NCBI RefSeq assembly: GCF_900890425.1
Contig: NZ_CAAHFG010000003.1
Coordinates: 372,001-436,000, forward strand
Direction: 5' to 3'
Length of the DNA stretch: 64,000 nucleotides
Source of the DNA: Pontiella desulfatans
GTDB taxonomy: Bacteria; Verrucomicrobiota; Kiritimatiellia; Kiritimatiellales; Pontiellaceae
Part shown: positions 43,901 to 58,900 of the stretch, piece by piece
Position numbering within the stretch: position 1 is the first letter of the stretch
Layout: each line of letters starts with the position of its first letter
The notes under the pieces: model-generated
The model's input: the letters and a program-made list of their open reading frames with translations, nothing else
The model's database searches: none
Told to the model about the DNA's origin: nothing
Made by a program: the position numbers and the translations under genes

Positions 43901-46900
43901 CGGCCTCGTACGACGGATATCGACTCAACTTCTTCATCAACCAGGGCGACGGCACATTCGCGTTCTCCAGCTACCAGCACACCATCAACTACTATCCGCA
44001 CTCGATCGCGGTCAACGATCTCAACGGCGACGGGCTGGACGATTTGGCCGTGCTCAACCCCTACTATGACCAGGTCTACAGCTATGTTGCCAACCCGCTC
44101 ATCCTCCTGCCCGAGGATCCCGCCGGCGGCGGGCTGCGCACCGGCTTCGGGCGCGGCAACCGCTACAACTCCGCCGACTACGACTATTGGGCCTTCAGCG
44201 GCGAGGCCGGCGACAAGGTGCGCATGGCGGTCGAGGTCCCCGGCAACCCGGGCAGCAGCGGGCACTACTACGAGCTGGTGTCGCCCGAAGGCACGGTGCT
44301 CGCTGGATACTATACCGCCAGCAGCGGCTACGGGCAATCGCCTCCCATTACGCTCCCGTCGTCCGGGCGCTACACCATGCTCGTGCGGCATTGGTACAAC
44401 TATTGGAGCGAATACCGCATCCGCGTGGCCATGGTGCCCGCATCGATGCAGATGGAAAGCGAAGGCAACAACAGCATCGGCGCGGCCGACCTCCTGACCT
44501 TCGATCCGGTGGGCGGCGGCCAGCTCGACGCGACCGTGGCCGGCTGCATCGACACCGTGGATACCGCCGGCGACTACTACAGCCTCGGCAACCTCACCTC
44601 CGGCACCGTCGTCAACGTATCGCTCTCCCAGCCGTCCCACAGTCCGTTGCAACCGGAGCTCGGCATGTTTGATGCCGACAGCGATCTCGTGGCCTTCACC
44701 TCCAACCTCGTACTGCACCTTGGCGGAACAGCGGCCGACTATGGCATCGTCAATCCCGCCACCAACTTCCCGACCTCCGCCTTCACCACCGAATTCTGGA
44801 TGAAGACCTCCGATACTTCAAAGGATGGAACTCCCGTTTCCTACGCCCGCAGCGGGCAATACAACGAAATCCTGATGATCAACTACCGCAACTTCCGCCT
44901 GGCGGTTGGTGGCACGGAGACCACCTCCGGCATCGGCTCCAACAACGACCGTTGGAATCATATTGCCTGGACGTGGGATAGCGTCACAGGAACCAGCCTG
45001 CTTTATAAAAACGGCGAAATGGTCTTCTCCAACGGAAACCATCGTCTGGCCTACAATATGATTCAGAACGGTGCCTTCGTTGTGGGGCAGGATCAAGATA
45101 ACTTGGGCGGCGGTTTTGCGACCAGCCAGTCGTTCCTCGGCGAACTCGATGAGCTAAGGATGTGGAACATCGTCCGCAGCCAGGCCGAAATCCAGGCCAC
45201 CATGGATTCGGTCTTGGCCGGCAACGAATCCGGCCTGGTCAGCTATTGGAATTTCGAGGGGAACACCGCCGACGACCTGACGGCCAACGCAAACGACCTC
45301 GCGCTTTTCGGCAACGTCGATATCGTCGAATCCGACCGCACCGAATCCACGGCATGGCCCACCAACTTCCAATACACCACCACCACCAGCGGCGTCTACC
45401 ACATCCGCGTGCGCGATGCGCTTGCGCAGGGCGACCTGAGCCACCAGTACATCCTCGATATTTCCCTGCTGGACGACGTTGCGCCGTTCATTGCCATGAA
45501 CTCCCTCCCGGGCGAGGGCGCCGACTCTCCCGCCGTAACCGACCGCTTCACCCTCACCTTCTCCGAGGAGATGGATGCGGATTCCGTCAACAACACGGCC
45601 AACTATGAACTACGCTCCGCCGGCCCCGATGGCACGCTCGATACGGGCGACGACGAAATCTACACGCTCGTGCCCACCTATTCCACCGGTCTGGAGGCCT
45701 TCTTCATTATTTCCGACGGCCCGTTGCAATCCGGCGCCGTGCGCTTCACTGCCACCACCGGGCTGCTCGACCGCGCCGGCGCGCCGATGGCCGCCGACCA
45801 CGTACGCACCTTCTCTGTAGCCGAGCCGGTTGGCTTCCATCTGGAAAGCCGCGATAACGGTTCGATCGCCGCTGCAACCTCGCTTGGAACCACGGTTTCC
45901 GGCGACCACGACGGCTCGTTCGTCGGCGCCGGTACGGTGGCTGTGGGCGCCTATCCCTATGCGCTTGTGTTGACCAACCTCAACTCCGACGCCCATCTCG
46001 ACATCGCCACCGCCGACCATTCCGCAGGCGGCATCAGCGTGCTGCTGGGCAACGGCGACGGCACCTTCAACTTTTCCACCAATATGGCAACCGGAAGCGG
46101 CCCGGTGGGCATCGAAGCCGGCCTGCTCAATGGCGACGCCCACATGGATTTGGTCGTGCTCAATTACTATTCTGGCAATGCCTCCATCCTGCTGGGTGAT
46201 GGCGCAGGTGGTTTTGCCGTCTTTACCAACCATAATACCGGCACCTATCCCCGCGATCTCTCGATTGCGGACATGGACAACGACGGCACCCTCGACCTGG
46301 TCGTCTGCAACGAATATTCCGACAACGTCGGCATCCTGCTCGGCAACGGCGACGGCAGTTTTGCTCCCATCGTCCTGCAACCCTGCGGCGACGCCCCGTT
46401 CGGTGTGGCCGTGGACGACCTCGATGGCGACGGCACCAACGATGTGGTGGTGGCCAACAACAACTCCGACACGATGGCCATACTCCTCGGCAACGGCGAC
46501 GGCACCTTGCAGGCGGCGGTCAGCCAATATTCCGGCGACGCCCCGCGCAGCCCGTTGATTGCCGATGTGGATGGCGATGCCGTCAAGGACATCCTGATGG
46601 CCAACCTGAGCAGCGACAACACCGTCTTCTTCCGCGGACTTGGCGGCGGAACCTTCACCAACATGGGCGGTTGGTATACCGGCGATGCCCCGTGGGGCGA
46701 TATGCCTGCGGCCGACCTCACCGGCGACGGCCTCCTCGATTTTGCCATTGCCCTGTATTATGGAAACCAGCTGGCCGTCATGGAGCAGCTGGACGATGGC
46801 TCGTTCGTCTCTGCCCGATACGGGGCTGGAAGCAATCCGATCGATGCTGCCATGGGCGATATCAACGAAGACGGCATGCCCGACTTTGCGGTCGTAAACT

Positions 46901-49900
46901 ACGGCAGCCACAATGTCAGCATCCTGTTGGGCAACGAACGCGAAACGATTCCCGAAAACCCGCCGGGCTCCGGCCTCTACGGCAGCTTTGGCCAAGGCAA
47001 CATCCGCGACGATGCCGACGTGGACTTCTGGAGCTTCAGCGCCGAGGCCGGCGACATGGCCACCGTTGCCCTGAGCCTGCCCGACCACCCGGATTCCAGC
47101 CGCCTGCGGTTCACGCTTTACCGCCCCGACGGCATTGAGCTCGGAACCTGGTATGGACTCGAAGACGGTGGTACGGGGCAGTCCTTGCCGCTCACGCTGC
47201 CGGTTTCCGGGCGCTACACCGTCAAGGTGTGGGAATACCATTCCTACCGCGGCGAATACCACATTGCCGTGCAGATCGCCAAGCCGCCGCTGCAGGCGGA
47301 ATCGGAAGCCAACGACGGCACAGGTTCCGCCAATGTGCCCGTGTTCGCGCTCAGCGCCGGGCGGCAGGAGGCCAGTCTTGCGGGCTTCGGTTTGCGCAGC
47401 ACCGGCTACGACTACTACAACCTCGGCAACCTCGCCTCCGGCACCGTTGTCCAGGCCGTGTTGGAGTTCCCTTCGTTCCACAACATGGAACCCGAATTGG
47501 AGATCGTCAATTCAGGCGGCACCCTCATCCCGCTCACGACCACCGGCACCACCCAGGTGCTCAACCTCGACGGCGCGTCCGACTATGTCCGCCATGCCAC
47601 CACCAACTTCAATCCGCGCAGCGGAACGGTTGAAGGATGGGTCTACCCGCGCGAATCCTACGACTGGGGTTTCTGGCAAACCCACGACTCCGCCAGCGAA
47701 AACTGGGTGGACTGGATCGCCCTGTTTTCATGGACGAGCGATTCCTTCTACTACCGCATGGGCAATGGATCGTCGGGAACCGCCCAGGATCTCACCTTCA
47801 GCTCTTCCGCCAACATTCCGCCCTACCAGTGGACGCACATCGCGGCCACTTGGGAAGGCACCTCGATGAAGCTTTATCTCAACGGCACGCTGCGCGTCTC
47901 CCGCAGCAATGCCACGTTGCAGGACGTCATGGATCCGTTCGCCCGCATGGGCATCGGCCACGGACGCTGGCTCAATGGCTGGCTCGAAGACATGAGCGTT
48001 TGGAACCGCGCGCTTCCGCAGGCCGAAATCGAATCCGTACGCGACAATCCGCTCGTCGGCAACGAGTCCGGTCTGGTCGGCTATTGGGACTTCAACGGCG
48101 ACGTGCTCGACGCCTCTTCGAGCGGCAACCACGGCGAACTCTTCGGCGATGCCTCGCTAGTGGCGGATGCCCCCAGTCCGCACGATGTGCAGACCAACCT
48201 CTACTACGTGACCGAAGGCAGCGGAACCTACTATATCCGCGTCCGCGCCGCCTACGGGCCGAAGGATGTCAAAACCCAGTACATCGTCCATCTCTCCACG
48301 TTCGATTCCACCATGCCGGTCGTCACCGATGAATCCCTGCCGGATGCCGGCAGCCCCAACGAAACGATCATCGACGATTTCACCGTCACCTTCTCCGAAG
48401 AGATGGAAGCCTCGACCGTTACGGAAGCCGCCAACTTTGAGCTGCTCTCGGCCGGTGCGGACGAACTGTTCGGTACCGGCGACGATGAACCCTATGCGCT
48501 CTCCATTGCCTACACCGCCGGGCTGACCGCCTCGTTCACGGTCGCCGACGGCCCGCTGCAACCCGGCTGGATCCGCTTCGTGGCAGGCACCAGTGTGACC
48601 GACCGCAGCGGAACCGCCTTGCAGGCCTACACCAATATCTTCCGCATCGTCGGGGTCGAAGGCTATCTCTACGAATCGCGCAGCAACGACTCTGGCGCCG
48701 AGGCCGACAGCCTGAACCTTTTCGCCACCAACCTGCTCGACGGCACCTTCTCCGTTGCGCAGACCTATGCCACCGGCACCGAGCCGCTCGACATGGTCTC
48801 CGGATTCTTCGATGCGGATGCAAATCTCGATCTCGCCGTGGCCAACTATGCATCCGACTCCGTTTCCGTCTTCCTCGGCAACGGCGACGCCTCCTTCGCC
48901 ACCGCCACCACCCTCGCCGTCGGCGACGGCCCGCACGCCATCCTGTCCGCCGATCTGGATGCGGACGGTAATCCCGATCTCGTCGTGGGCAATCAGCTGG
49001 CCGACACCGTTTCCGTCCTGCTGGGCGACGGTTCCGGAAACTTCTCCAATTCCGCCTCCTTCTACTGCGGCAACGGGGCGACCCACCTGGCGCTCGGCGA
49101 CCTCGACGGCGACGGCTTCACCAACGATCTCGTGGTGGCCAACCACGATGGCGACACCGTGGGCGTCATGCTCGACAACGGCGACGGCACCTTCGGCGCC
49201 GTAACGACAACCTATGCCGGAAACCAAGTCTATGGAGTGGCCATTGCCGACTTGAACCAGGACGGCACCAACGATGTTGCCGCGGCGATCCGCTACACCG
49301 ATGTGGTTGCGATCCTTTGGGGCCAGGGCGGGGGAGTCCTGGGGGCAATCACCAACCTTCCCGCAGGCGACGAGCCGCGCCGGGTGCTGGCCGAGGATTT
49401 CAACCTCGACGGCAAGATCGATCTGGCGGTCGGCAACTGGAATGCCGACACCGTCAGCGTGCTGATGGGGGCAGGCGGCGGGGTGTTCGAACCTGCGCAA
49501 AACAGCTGGGTGGGCGATGCCCCGTGGCTCAGCGGCCAGGATGTCGATGGCGACACCGTGCTCGACCTGCTGGTGGCCTACGAAAACTCCGACTCGGTCG
49601 GCATCCTCTTCGGCGACGGCTTCGGCGGATTCGCCGCCCCGCAGGTCTCGGCCTGCGGCGACCGCCCCGTCAAGGTGCTCGCCGGGCAGTTCGATTCGCA
49701 ACCCGGCCTCGAGCTGGCGGTCATCAACTATGATGGCGACTCGCTGCAGATCCTTTCGCCGGACTTCACCGATCGGCTGGCCGCCGACACGCCCGACGGT
49801 GCCGTACGCACCCAGCGCGCGCGCGGCAACATGCACGATTCTTCCGACTACGACTACTGGACGTTCGAGGGAGAGGCCGGCCACCAGTTGTGCATTGCAA

Positions 49901-52900
49901 CCGACATTCCTCCGTACGGGAGCTACCAGCGCCTGCGCTGGCGCGTGTATCGTCCGGACAACGAAGAGCTGCTGTCCTATGTCTCCCCGCACTATGGCCG
50001 CGGCCAGACCGCGCCGGTTACGCTGCCGATGGGCGGGCGCTACCTGGTGCGTGTCGAAACCTACGACAACTTTTACGGCGAATACCGTTTCCGCATCACC
50101 ACCGTGGCACCGCCGCGCCTGCTTGAATCGGAAAGCAACAACAACACCGGCGAAGCCGACGCGCCCAGCTATGTGCTCCAGCTGGGCAGCCGCTCCGCGC
50201 ATATGGCCGGCTTCGTCCACGCCGACGACACTTCCGGCGACTACTTCCAGCTCGGCAACCTCGGCGTTGGCACCACCATCAACCTGGGGCTGGATTGGCC
50301 CGTGAGCAGCACGCTTTCGGCTTCGCTCGAAATTTACGGGCCGCAAGGGCTTGTGGCGCAGCTTTCGCCCGCCACCAACCTGGTGCATGCAACGACGACC
50401 AACGGCAACTTCTACGCCCGCGTCTCCGATGCCGCCTCCACGCGTGGCCTCGATGCGCAATACCTGCTCGACCTCACGCTGTCGGATGCCACCCCGCCGG
50501 AAATCACCAGCGTTTCGCTGCCGGACGATGGCTCGGAAACCACCGAGATCATCTCGTCGTTCACCATCGGATTCTCCGAGGCGATGGATGTTTTCTCGGT
50601 AACCAACCCGGCTCACTACGAGCTGCGCGGTGCGGGTACCGACGGTGTGCTTGGCAACGGCGACGATGAATTCTACACGCTTGTGCCCGGTTCCTATTCC
50701 GGCGGCTCAAGCATTGCCATGGGCATCTCCGGCGCGCCGCTGCAACCCGGCGACATCCGGCTCACGATCAGCACCGCGCTTTCGGACATCCTGGCCAACA
50801 ATCTTGCGGCCGCGCATGTGCGCTCCTTCACTGTCGAGCCCGTCGATGGCTATGGCCTGGAAGACCGCGACAACGGAACCACCGCAACGGCGACGCCCAT
50901 CGCGATGACGAACGAGCTTGTCAACCTGCGCGGGGGCGGCGCACGGGGTGCCCTGCAGAGTTCCTCCGATGTAGATCTCTTTGGGTTCTTTGCATCTTCC
51001 AACGATACCGTCGTCGTCGGAGCCGACCTGATGCTCGGCGGCACCTATACCCGCCTGCGCTTCCGTTTGGTTGACACCAACAACACGGTGCTGGCCGAAT
51101 TCATCAGCCCGCACTACGACAACCGCGGCCAGACCGCGCCGTATACCATTCCGGCGGACGGCACCTACTATGTGCGCGTCAGCACATACGACAACTATTA
51201 CGGCGAATACCGCATCCATGTGCTGGCCGCCCGCGACCCGCTGCTGCTCGAAACCGAGAACAACGGAACGGTCGGAACGGCGAATGCGATACCGTTGGAC
51301 ACCAGTCCGAGCAACACCGTTGGCAGCATCGGCGGCTATGTCAGCAACGTGGCCGACAACGACTACTTCGGCATCGGCACCGTTACCAACGACCAGACCA
51401 TCCTCGTTGGCGTCCGCGTCCCGAACGATTCGGGGCTCGTACCGGTCGTCAGCGTCTACAATTCGGCTGGTGCCTACCAGGCCGAGGAAGGCGCAACCGG
51501 CGACGGCTCGGCCGAAGTACGCGTGACGGCGAACGATACCTACTTCGTGGTGGTGCGCTCCGGCGAAAACACCGGCGGCCTGGGCAAGGACTACATCCTG
51601 GATGTCGAAGTCCTGCCAACGGCATCCGTGGTGATCCCCAATCTCAGCATCACGGCTGTCAGCCCGCCTTCCGGCAGCATCGAGAGCGGCGACTCCGTCC
51701 TGATCGGCTACAGCGTCGAGAACATCGGTTCCGCATCGACCGTGGAAGGCAACTGGTTCGACCGCGTCGTGCTCTCCGGCAACAAGGTGATGGGCGACTC
51801 CGACGACTATCCGCTCGGCACCTTCGGCCATATCGGTAACCTGGACGTGGGCGAGGCCTACACCAACCAGCAGATGGTCGCGCTGCCCGACGGCATCAGC
51901 GGCAACTTCTACATTGTGGTCTACACCGACTTCGGCGACTTGGTCGACGAACGCCTGTTCGAGGGCGACAACATCGTGGCCTCGGATTCCACCTTCCCGG
52001 TGGCCTTGGCCGACTATCCCGACCTGACGGTCGAAGGGCTCTCCGTGAGCGGCAGCAACGAAGTGGGGCAGGTACTGACCATTGAATGGAACACCGCCAA
52101 CCGCGGCTCCATCGCGGTGCCCGGTTCCGTCTCCGAACGCCTGCGCATCCTGCGGGCGGACAACAGCGCCGAACTTTACAGCCAGACCTACATGGTTTCC
52201 GGGCCGCTGGCCATCGATGCCGTCGTGCCGCATTCGGTCATGTACACCACATCGGTTGCGGTCGCCCACAACGTGGTGGTTGAAACCGACCATGGCGACG
52301 TCTACTACGAGTTCGATGCCACCAGCCACGCCTCGGCCGAACAAAACAGCGAATCGGTTCTCGCGCCGGTCTACAACTACTACGACGTTTCCGTGGCGGC
52401 CAGTCCGGTGGCGGGCGGTTCGGCTTCCGGTGCCGGCCATTTCCGCTCCGGCACCATTGTCACCGTCACCGCCGCCGTCAACACCAACGTGCTGCCATAC
52501 GCCTTCTTCAACTGGACGGAATACGGCGCGTTCCGTAGCGTTTCAACGAACTATTCGTTCCTGCTCTCGCGCAACTTCAACCTCGTGGCCAACTTCGGCT
52601 TGCCGCAGTTTACCATCACTGCGCTGCGCATACCCCAGGCCGGGGGGGCGGTCACGGGCGCGGGTTCGTATGATTATGCCACCACCAACATCCTGCGGGC
52701 CTACCCGAATCCGGGCTATGGGTTCGACCACTGGCAGGAGGGGGCGGTGCACCGCGGCACGTCGCTCACCGTCACCAACGTGCTCTACGGCGACCGCGAA
52801 ATGAGTGCCTACTTCTACGAACTGAATCCGTACCACACGGTCACCACCGCCTCCGATCCTGCCGGCGTGGCTTCCGTCTCCGGCGCGGGCTTCTACACCA

Positions 52901-55900
52901 ACGGCACCACCGCCACCTTCGCCGCACCGCAGATGACGACCAACGGGCCGAACCGCTACATCTTCCAGCGATTCGAACTCAACGGTTCGTTCCTCGCGTG
53001 GACGAACGAATACGAAAACACCTTCAGCACCTTGCAGCATTCGAACATGCACGTGGTGGCCGAATATACCGGCCAGCCGCTGGATCCGCAGGTGAAGTCG
53101 GTCAGCCGCAGCAAGGCCGATCCGGTTCCGGCCACCACCAACTTCCTGGTAGACGTCGTGTTCGACCGCTCGATGGAACCCGGTGTTGATCCGCTGGTGG
53201 TCTTCACCAACGAAGCCGCGCCCGGCCTAACCTTCATCGCTTCGAGCAATGGCGTATGGCAAACCACCTACACCGAAAACGATACCTTCAGCCTGGAGCC
53301 GATCTCGTTCAGTGCCGGCGACGACGGCGACTATGGCGTGCTGGTCTCGCTGGCGACCGACCTCTACGGCGCGGTGATTGTTGAAACCAATGCCGCGATG
53401 GTCGAGGTCAATGCCACGCCGCCGGATAACCCGGACTTCATCGTAGCATCTTCCAATGCCACCTCCTTTACCCTTTCGTGGGCTGGCTACGCACCGCCAT
53501 CCGATTTGGCTGGCTTCCGCCTCTACCGCTCGACGAGCACCTTCAATAGTGTGGTCGGCCTACCGCCGGTCAACTATGTCGGCGCCGGCGCCAGCAGCGG
53601 CCTCATCGGCGGCATCCAGCTCGACACCGACTACTACCTCGGCGTTGCGGCGGTTGATGTGGCAGGTAACCGCGACCCGGCGGTGACCGGCCTCTATGCA
53701 CGGGTGGACAGCGTGCTGCCGCCGCCGGTGGCGGTCGTGGCCACACCGGTGGGTGCGGACAGTGTTGACCTTTCATGGACGGGCTACGACACCACCGGCC
53801 TGTTCGGCCTCGAAGGCTACGATGTCTTCTGGCAGCAGACCGACTTCTCCGACGTTTCGGCGCTGATGGCCCACACCTCGCTGGGGCCCGACCAAAAGTC
53901 GATCCGCATCGAAGGTCTCGATCGCAGTGTCGACCACTATTTCGCGGTCGTCGGCTATAACCGTTTGGGCCAATACAATCCCGCCGTCTCGACCGTGCTC
54001 TGGAAAGACCCGTTCGGCGGCTTTATTGCGGCGCCGCTCGTAATCGGCACCGGCGGGGCACAGGCCGCCGCCTACGATATCTATCGCGACATGGTCGTGG
54101 TCAGCAACGCCACGCTCACCATCGAGCCCGGCGTAACGCTGCGCTTCCAGGCCGGCACCGGCCTGCGGGTGGAAGAGGGGACGTTGAGCGCCCTTGGCAC
54201 CGTCTTCGATCCGATAGTCCTGACTTCCGCGGAAGCATCGCCGGCTCCGGGCGACTGGTCGGGCCTCTACCTGGGCCCGGATGCGGGCGCTTCCGAACTG
54301 ACGCATGTCTGGACGATGTATGGCGAAGGATTGCAGATCGATGGCTGCGAGCCGGCGGCCGACGCCCTCTCCGTGCTGTTCAATGCACCCACCGGTTTGT
54401 CGCTCGATGGCGCTGCGCTTCTGGCCACCTCGAACCTGTTGGCGCAGTTCAATGCGGTTGGTCTGCAAATGTCCGGCAACAGCGAATTGGCGCTCGGCAA
54501 CTCCATCGTGGTCAACAACGACACCAACGCATTTGCCAACGGCGTGAACACCATGTCCGCACCCGGCATCTGGTGGGGCTCCACCAACAATGCCGAAGTG
54601 CTTGCCGGGATTGCCGGCAGTGTGGACTATGCCCCGTTCCTGACCACCGAGCCGCTGCTGACACCCGCCGCCGATACCTACGACGGTAATCCCGATGTCG
54701 GCTCGCGCGAGGTGTCGATGAAATATGCCTGCCGCGTTGCCGAGTCGATGCGCGTCAGCGAGGATTCCACCTTCAGTGGCGTCTTCTTCGAGGACTTTGT
54801 TTCGAGCAACACCGTGATGCTCTCCGAAGGCGGCGGCAGCAAGACGCTTTATGTCCAATACCGCAACGTCAACGGCGAAACCAATGCGCCGATCGTACTA
54901 CCGCTTACCTATGTGACCGATGGCCCGTCGATCGCGCAGTTCAACCTCGCCGAAGGCCAGGTGGTCGGGCGCCCGATGATCGTCCATTGCGCGGCCAGCT
55001 CGGCGCTGGGCGTTGCATCGGTCGAGTTCTATGTCGACGGTATCCTCGTGGCCTCCAGCAACGCGGCCGCGATGAACGTGCTGTGGGATATCCGCGAAGA
55101 CGCGGTCGGCATCCATCGCGTCAAGTTCCTGGCGCGCGACACACACGGCGCGTTCACCGTGAGCGAAGCCAATGTGACGATCGCGCACGAACCGCCGCCG
55201 GTTCCTTCGCTCACCTCGCCCGCACCGGGCTTCGTGACGGCTGACCCGACCGTGGCGGTCAGCGGCACGGCCGAGCCCTTCATCGGCGTCCGCCTCATGC
55301 GCAACGCCGCGTTTGCCGGCGAAACGACCGCCGACATCAACGGCGACTTTGCGCTGACTGTCGATCTGCTCGAGGGCAACAACAACCTGGTTGCCGATGC
55401 ATTCGATGCCCTGGGTTCTGCGATTTCGGCAGCGCGTCGGGTGGTGCGCGATACCGGCTCGCCGGCAACACTCGAAATGCAGCCGGCCTCCTTTAGCGTG
55501 ACCGATGGCATTAGCCTGGAGTGGAACTATCCAGCAACGGGCGAAAAGGCCACGAGCTTCCAGGTGTTCTGGCACGACGCGCCGTTCGCAAGTGTTGCGG
55601 AGGCCTCGGCCACCGGTACGGTCGTCTATGGCATGAACTATCCGGTGGATGGCCTGGCGGATGGCACCTACTATTTCGGCGTCGTTGGCTACGACGGAGC
55701 GGGCAATGCCGGCGATCTCTCCAACGTGGTTTCGGTCGAGTACGATACGACGCCCCCGTCGTTCACCATTGGCTACGACCAGTCGTCGCCGGTCGGCCCT
55801 GGCGCGTTGGGCATCGTGCTCTCGTCCGACGAGCCGCTCTCGGGCGCGCCCGACCTGCTGATCCTTCCCTACGGTGCCAGCGGCCCGACGATGCTGGTGG

Positions 55901-58900
55901 TCTCGAACACCGCAGCGAACACGTTCGAGGGCGACTTCAACATAACCGCGCTGACGCCCTCCGGCCTGGCGCAGGTGCGCGTTTCGGCCTCCGATATCCA
56001 TGGCAACGAATTCAGCGCGGCTCCCATCGGCGTAGATCTGGTGATCGACACCACCCCGCCCTCGGGTTCCATCGAAACGCTACCGGTTGCGCCGGTGCAG
56101 CTGCTAAGCAACACCACTGTGGTGGTGAACCTGGAACTCTCCGAACCGCCGAAACCCGGTACGGTTCCGCAGGTCGAGCTTGATCCGCCCGCCGGGGCAA
56201 CCATTAACGTGGCCATGACCGGGAGCGGAACCAACTGGAGCGGTATTGCAACGCTCTCGCCTGGGAATGTGAGCGGGACGGTCTTCTGCGACTTCAATCT
56301 CCTCGTTTCCGACGCGCTCGACAATGTCGGCATGGCGATCACCTCCGGCGAAAAACTGGAAATCTACGACACGGCATACCCGACCCCGCCGGCCGCGCCG
56401 AACCTGCTCAACCCGGTTCCGGTGAAGGGTGGCTATGTGAACCTGGTTTGGTATCCGGTCTCCAACGCCGAAACCTACAGCCTCTACCGCATTCCGGGCG
56501 ACACCGGTGTTCCGACGGTCGAGGTGGCCTCCGGCATCGTCAGCAACGGCATTGCGGATCTTCCGCCGGCCGACGGGCAGTACCGCTATGCGGTCACGGC
56601 CAGCCGCCGCGGCGCGGAAAGCTCCTTTAGCCAGGTCTACACGGAAGTTTCCGACCGCACCCCGCCGAACGCGCCGAGCAACACCGTGGTGCAATTGCAG
56701 GCCTCGGGCGTGCAGCTGACCTGGGATGCCCCGGCCGAGGGCGAGTCGCCGGTGCGCTACAACGCCTACCGCAACGGCACGCTCATCGGAAGCCCCTACG
56801 TGCCGACACCGATCAACGACTATCCGCCGCGCGGCACCTCCGACTATGTTGTGGCCTCGGCCGACTGGCTCGGCAATGAAGCTTTCGGCGATAGCCATGA
56901 GTTCGTGATGCTCGTGCCCGCGGTAGCCAGCTTCGAAGTGCTGATGTACGAAGACCAGCCGCCGGCGCTCGGCTGGACGACCGGCGATGCCTCCATCGTG
57001 GGCGTCAACCTCTACCGCAACGGCGTGAAGCTCAACACCAATGTCCTGGCGGCAACGAGCTATGTGGACAGTAGCTATTCGGGCAGTTCGCTGGTGAGCT
57101 ACGAAGTCCGTAGCGTCGATAGCGTCGGGCAGGAGGGGCCGGGCCGCTTGGCGGATGTCTACCGCCTTGATATGGACTTGGCCGTGAACGAGGCCGGCGC
57201 CGACCTTCCGCTGCTGCACTATTTCGATGCCTACGAAGTGTCGGTGGACAACCAAACGCTGGCCGAGGCCTTCCCGCTCGAAACCGTCGAGCTGCGCCGC
57301 ACCTATGGCGCCGCGCCGGCCACGACGATTTCCGCCACCGTAACCAGCTCCGTGCCGGCGGGCAGCTCGCTGGCGGCACAGGTTACAATGGCCGCGATGG
57401 ACGACGCGGCGGCGCAGAGCGTCCGCGTGCGCCTGGTGCAGACGCCGGATGCTTCCGGTGCGGAAGTGCTTTATCAGCGGCTGTTCTCCTTCGACGATGC
57501 GTTGGCCGATGGCCCCGAAGTCAGCGTCACGGTCACCAACACGCCGATTGCCGGCGCGCTTCAAAACTTCAAGGTCCGCATATTCAACCTCGGCTTCGCC
57601 GACATGGATGTGGTGCTGATGAAGGCCAACGGCGCTCAGCCGGGCGATGTGTATATCTCGCTCCAGAACGATCTGGGCGTGGAGGTTTCGCGCGGCGAAT
57701 ACCGCGGTTCGGCCCCGGGCATGGTGCTGGCCCCCGACGGGCGCGGCTATGTGACCGTTGCCCCGGGTGCGCATGTGGATGCCTGGATCGAGGACGTGCT
57801 GGTTCCGGTCGGGCTTGCGGATGGCGGCACGCTGACGGTCGAGGGCGGCGTGGAGACCATCTTCCACCGGATTGCGACGGCGGACGAGCAAACCTCCGGG
57901 CCGATCAGCGGCACGGATACGTTTAGCCTAACCCTTTCCGAATACTACGGCACGTCGATGACCGACAAGGCCAACTATGCCAACGACGACCAGATCTTCA
58001 TCACCGGCCAGGCGCTGCGCCGTTCCGACGACGCGCCGCTGCCGGACACCGACCTGCACCTTGGCTTCGCGATCGGCGACTACCGTTGGTTCGAGGATGT
58101 GACGACCGACGGGGCGGGGGACTATGGTTTCACATACGACGTGCCCGATGGCATTAGCGGCGAGCTGGCCATTTGGGCGGCCCACCCGGACGTGGTCGAC
58201 CGCCTCGACCAGACCACCATCGGAATCTTCCGCATGTATGTGCTGCCGCGCTACGGCGATATCCGCATGTCGAAGAACGATACCTACCAGTTCAGCCTGA
58301 CCCTGCTCAATCCGGGCGCGGTGCCGCTCGAAGGCATGGACGCGACGGTGGACGCCTACCGCATGGACGGCACCAACCAGATTCCGATCGCCACCGTGAC
58401 GGCCACGCCGAACATGACTAAAACAACGGTTGACGCCAATTCGCGCCTGGTGGTGCCGGTCGAACTGCAGACGGCCCTCGATGCACCGGACGAAGCCGTG
58501 GTGGAAATCCGCTTCGCCTCGGCGGTGCAGGGCGCGGCGGACACCTTTACGGGTTATCTGACGTTGCTCGAAGCCGTGCCGATCGTGGATGTGGTTGAAC
58601 CGGCATCCGGCTATGTGGATGTGACCGTCGACCGCAACAACCTGGTTACGCGTACCGTGACGCTGGTCAACCGCGGCGTGCGCGACTACACCGGCGTGAA
58701 GATGGCGCCGCCCGCAACGATTGATTGGATGTATCCCTCGCTGGTGCTCGATGACGACGGCACATACCATCTGCCGGATATGCCGGTGGGTGCCTCGAAT
58801 ACGTTCGATGTGGTCTTTGCGCCGCCGGAAGGCATCGTCATGCAGCGCTACAGCGACGTGATGGTGGTGAGCGGAACCAACCACACTGCCGAGTTCAACG

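Noticed and set aside
43090-49770. Regular short repeats considered as a CRISPR array or minisatellite
   Set aside because: The period is about 145 bases, the frame is open and the repeats encode FG-GAP blades with codon-level variation.
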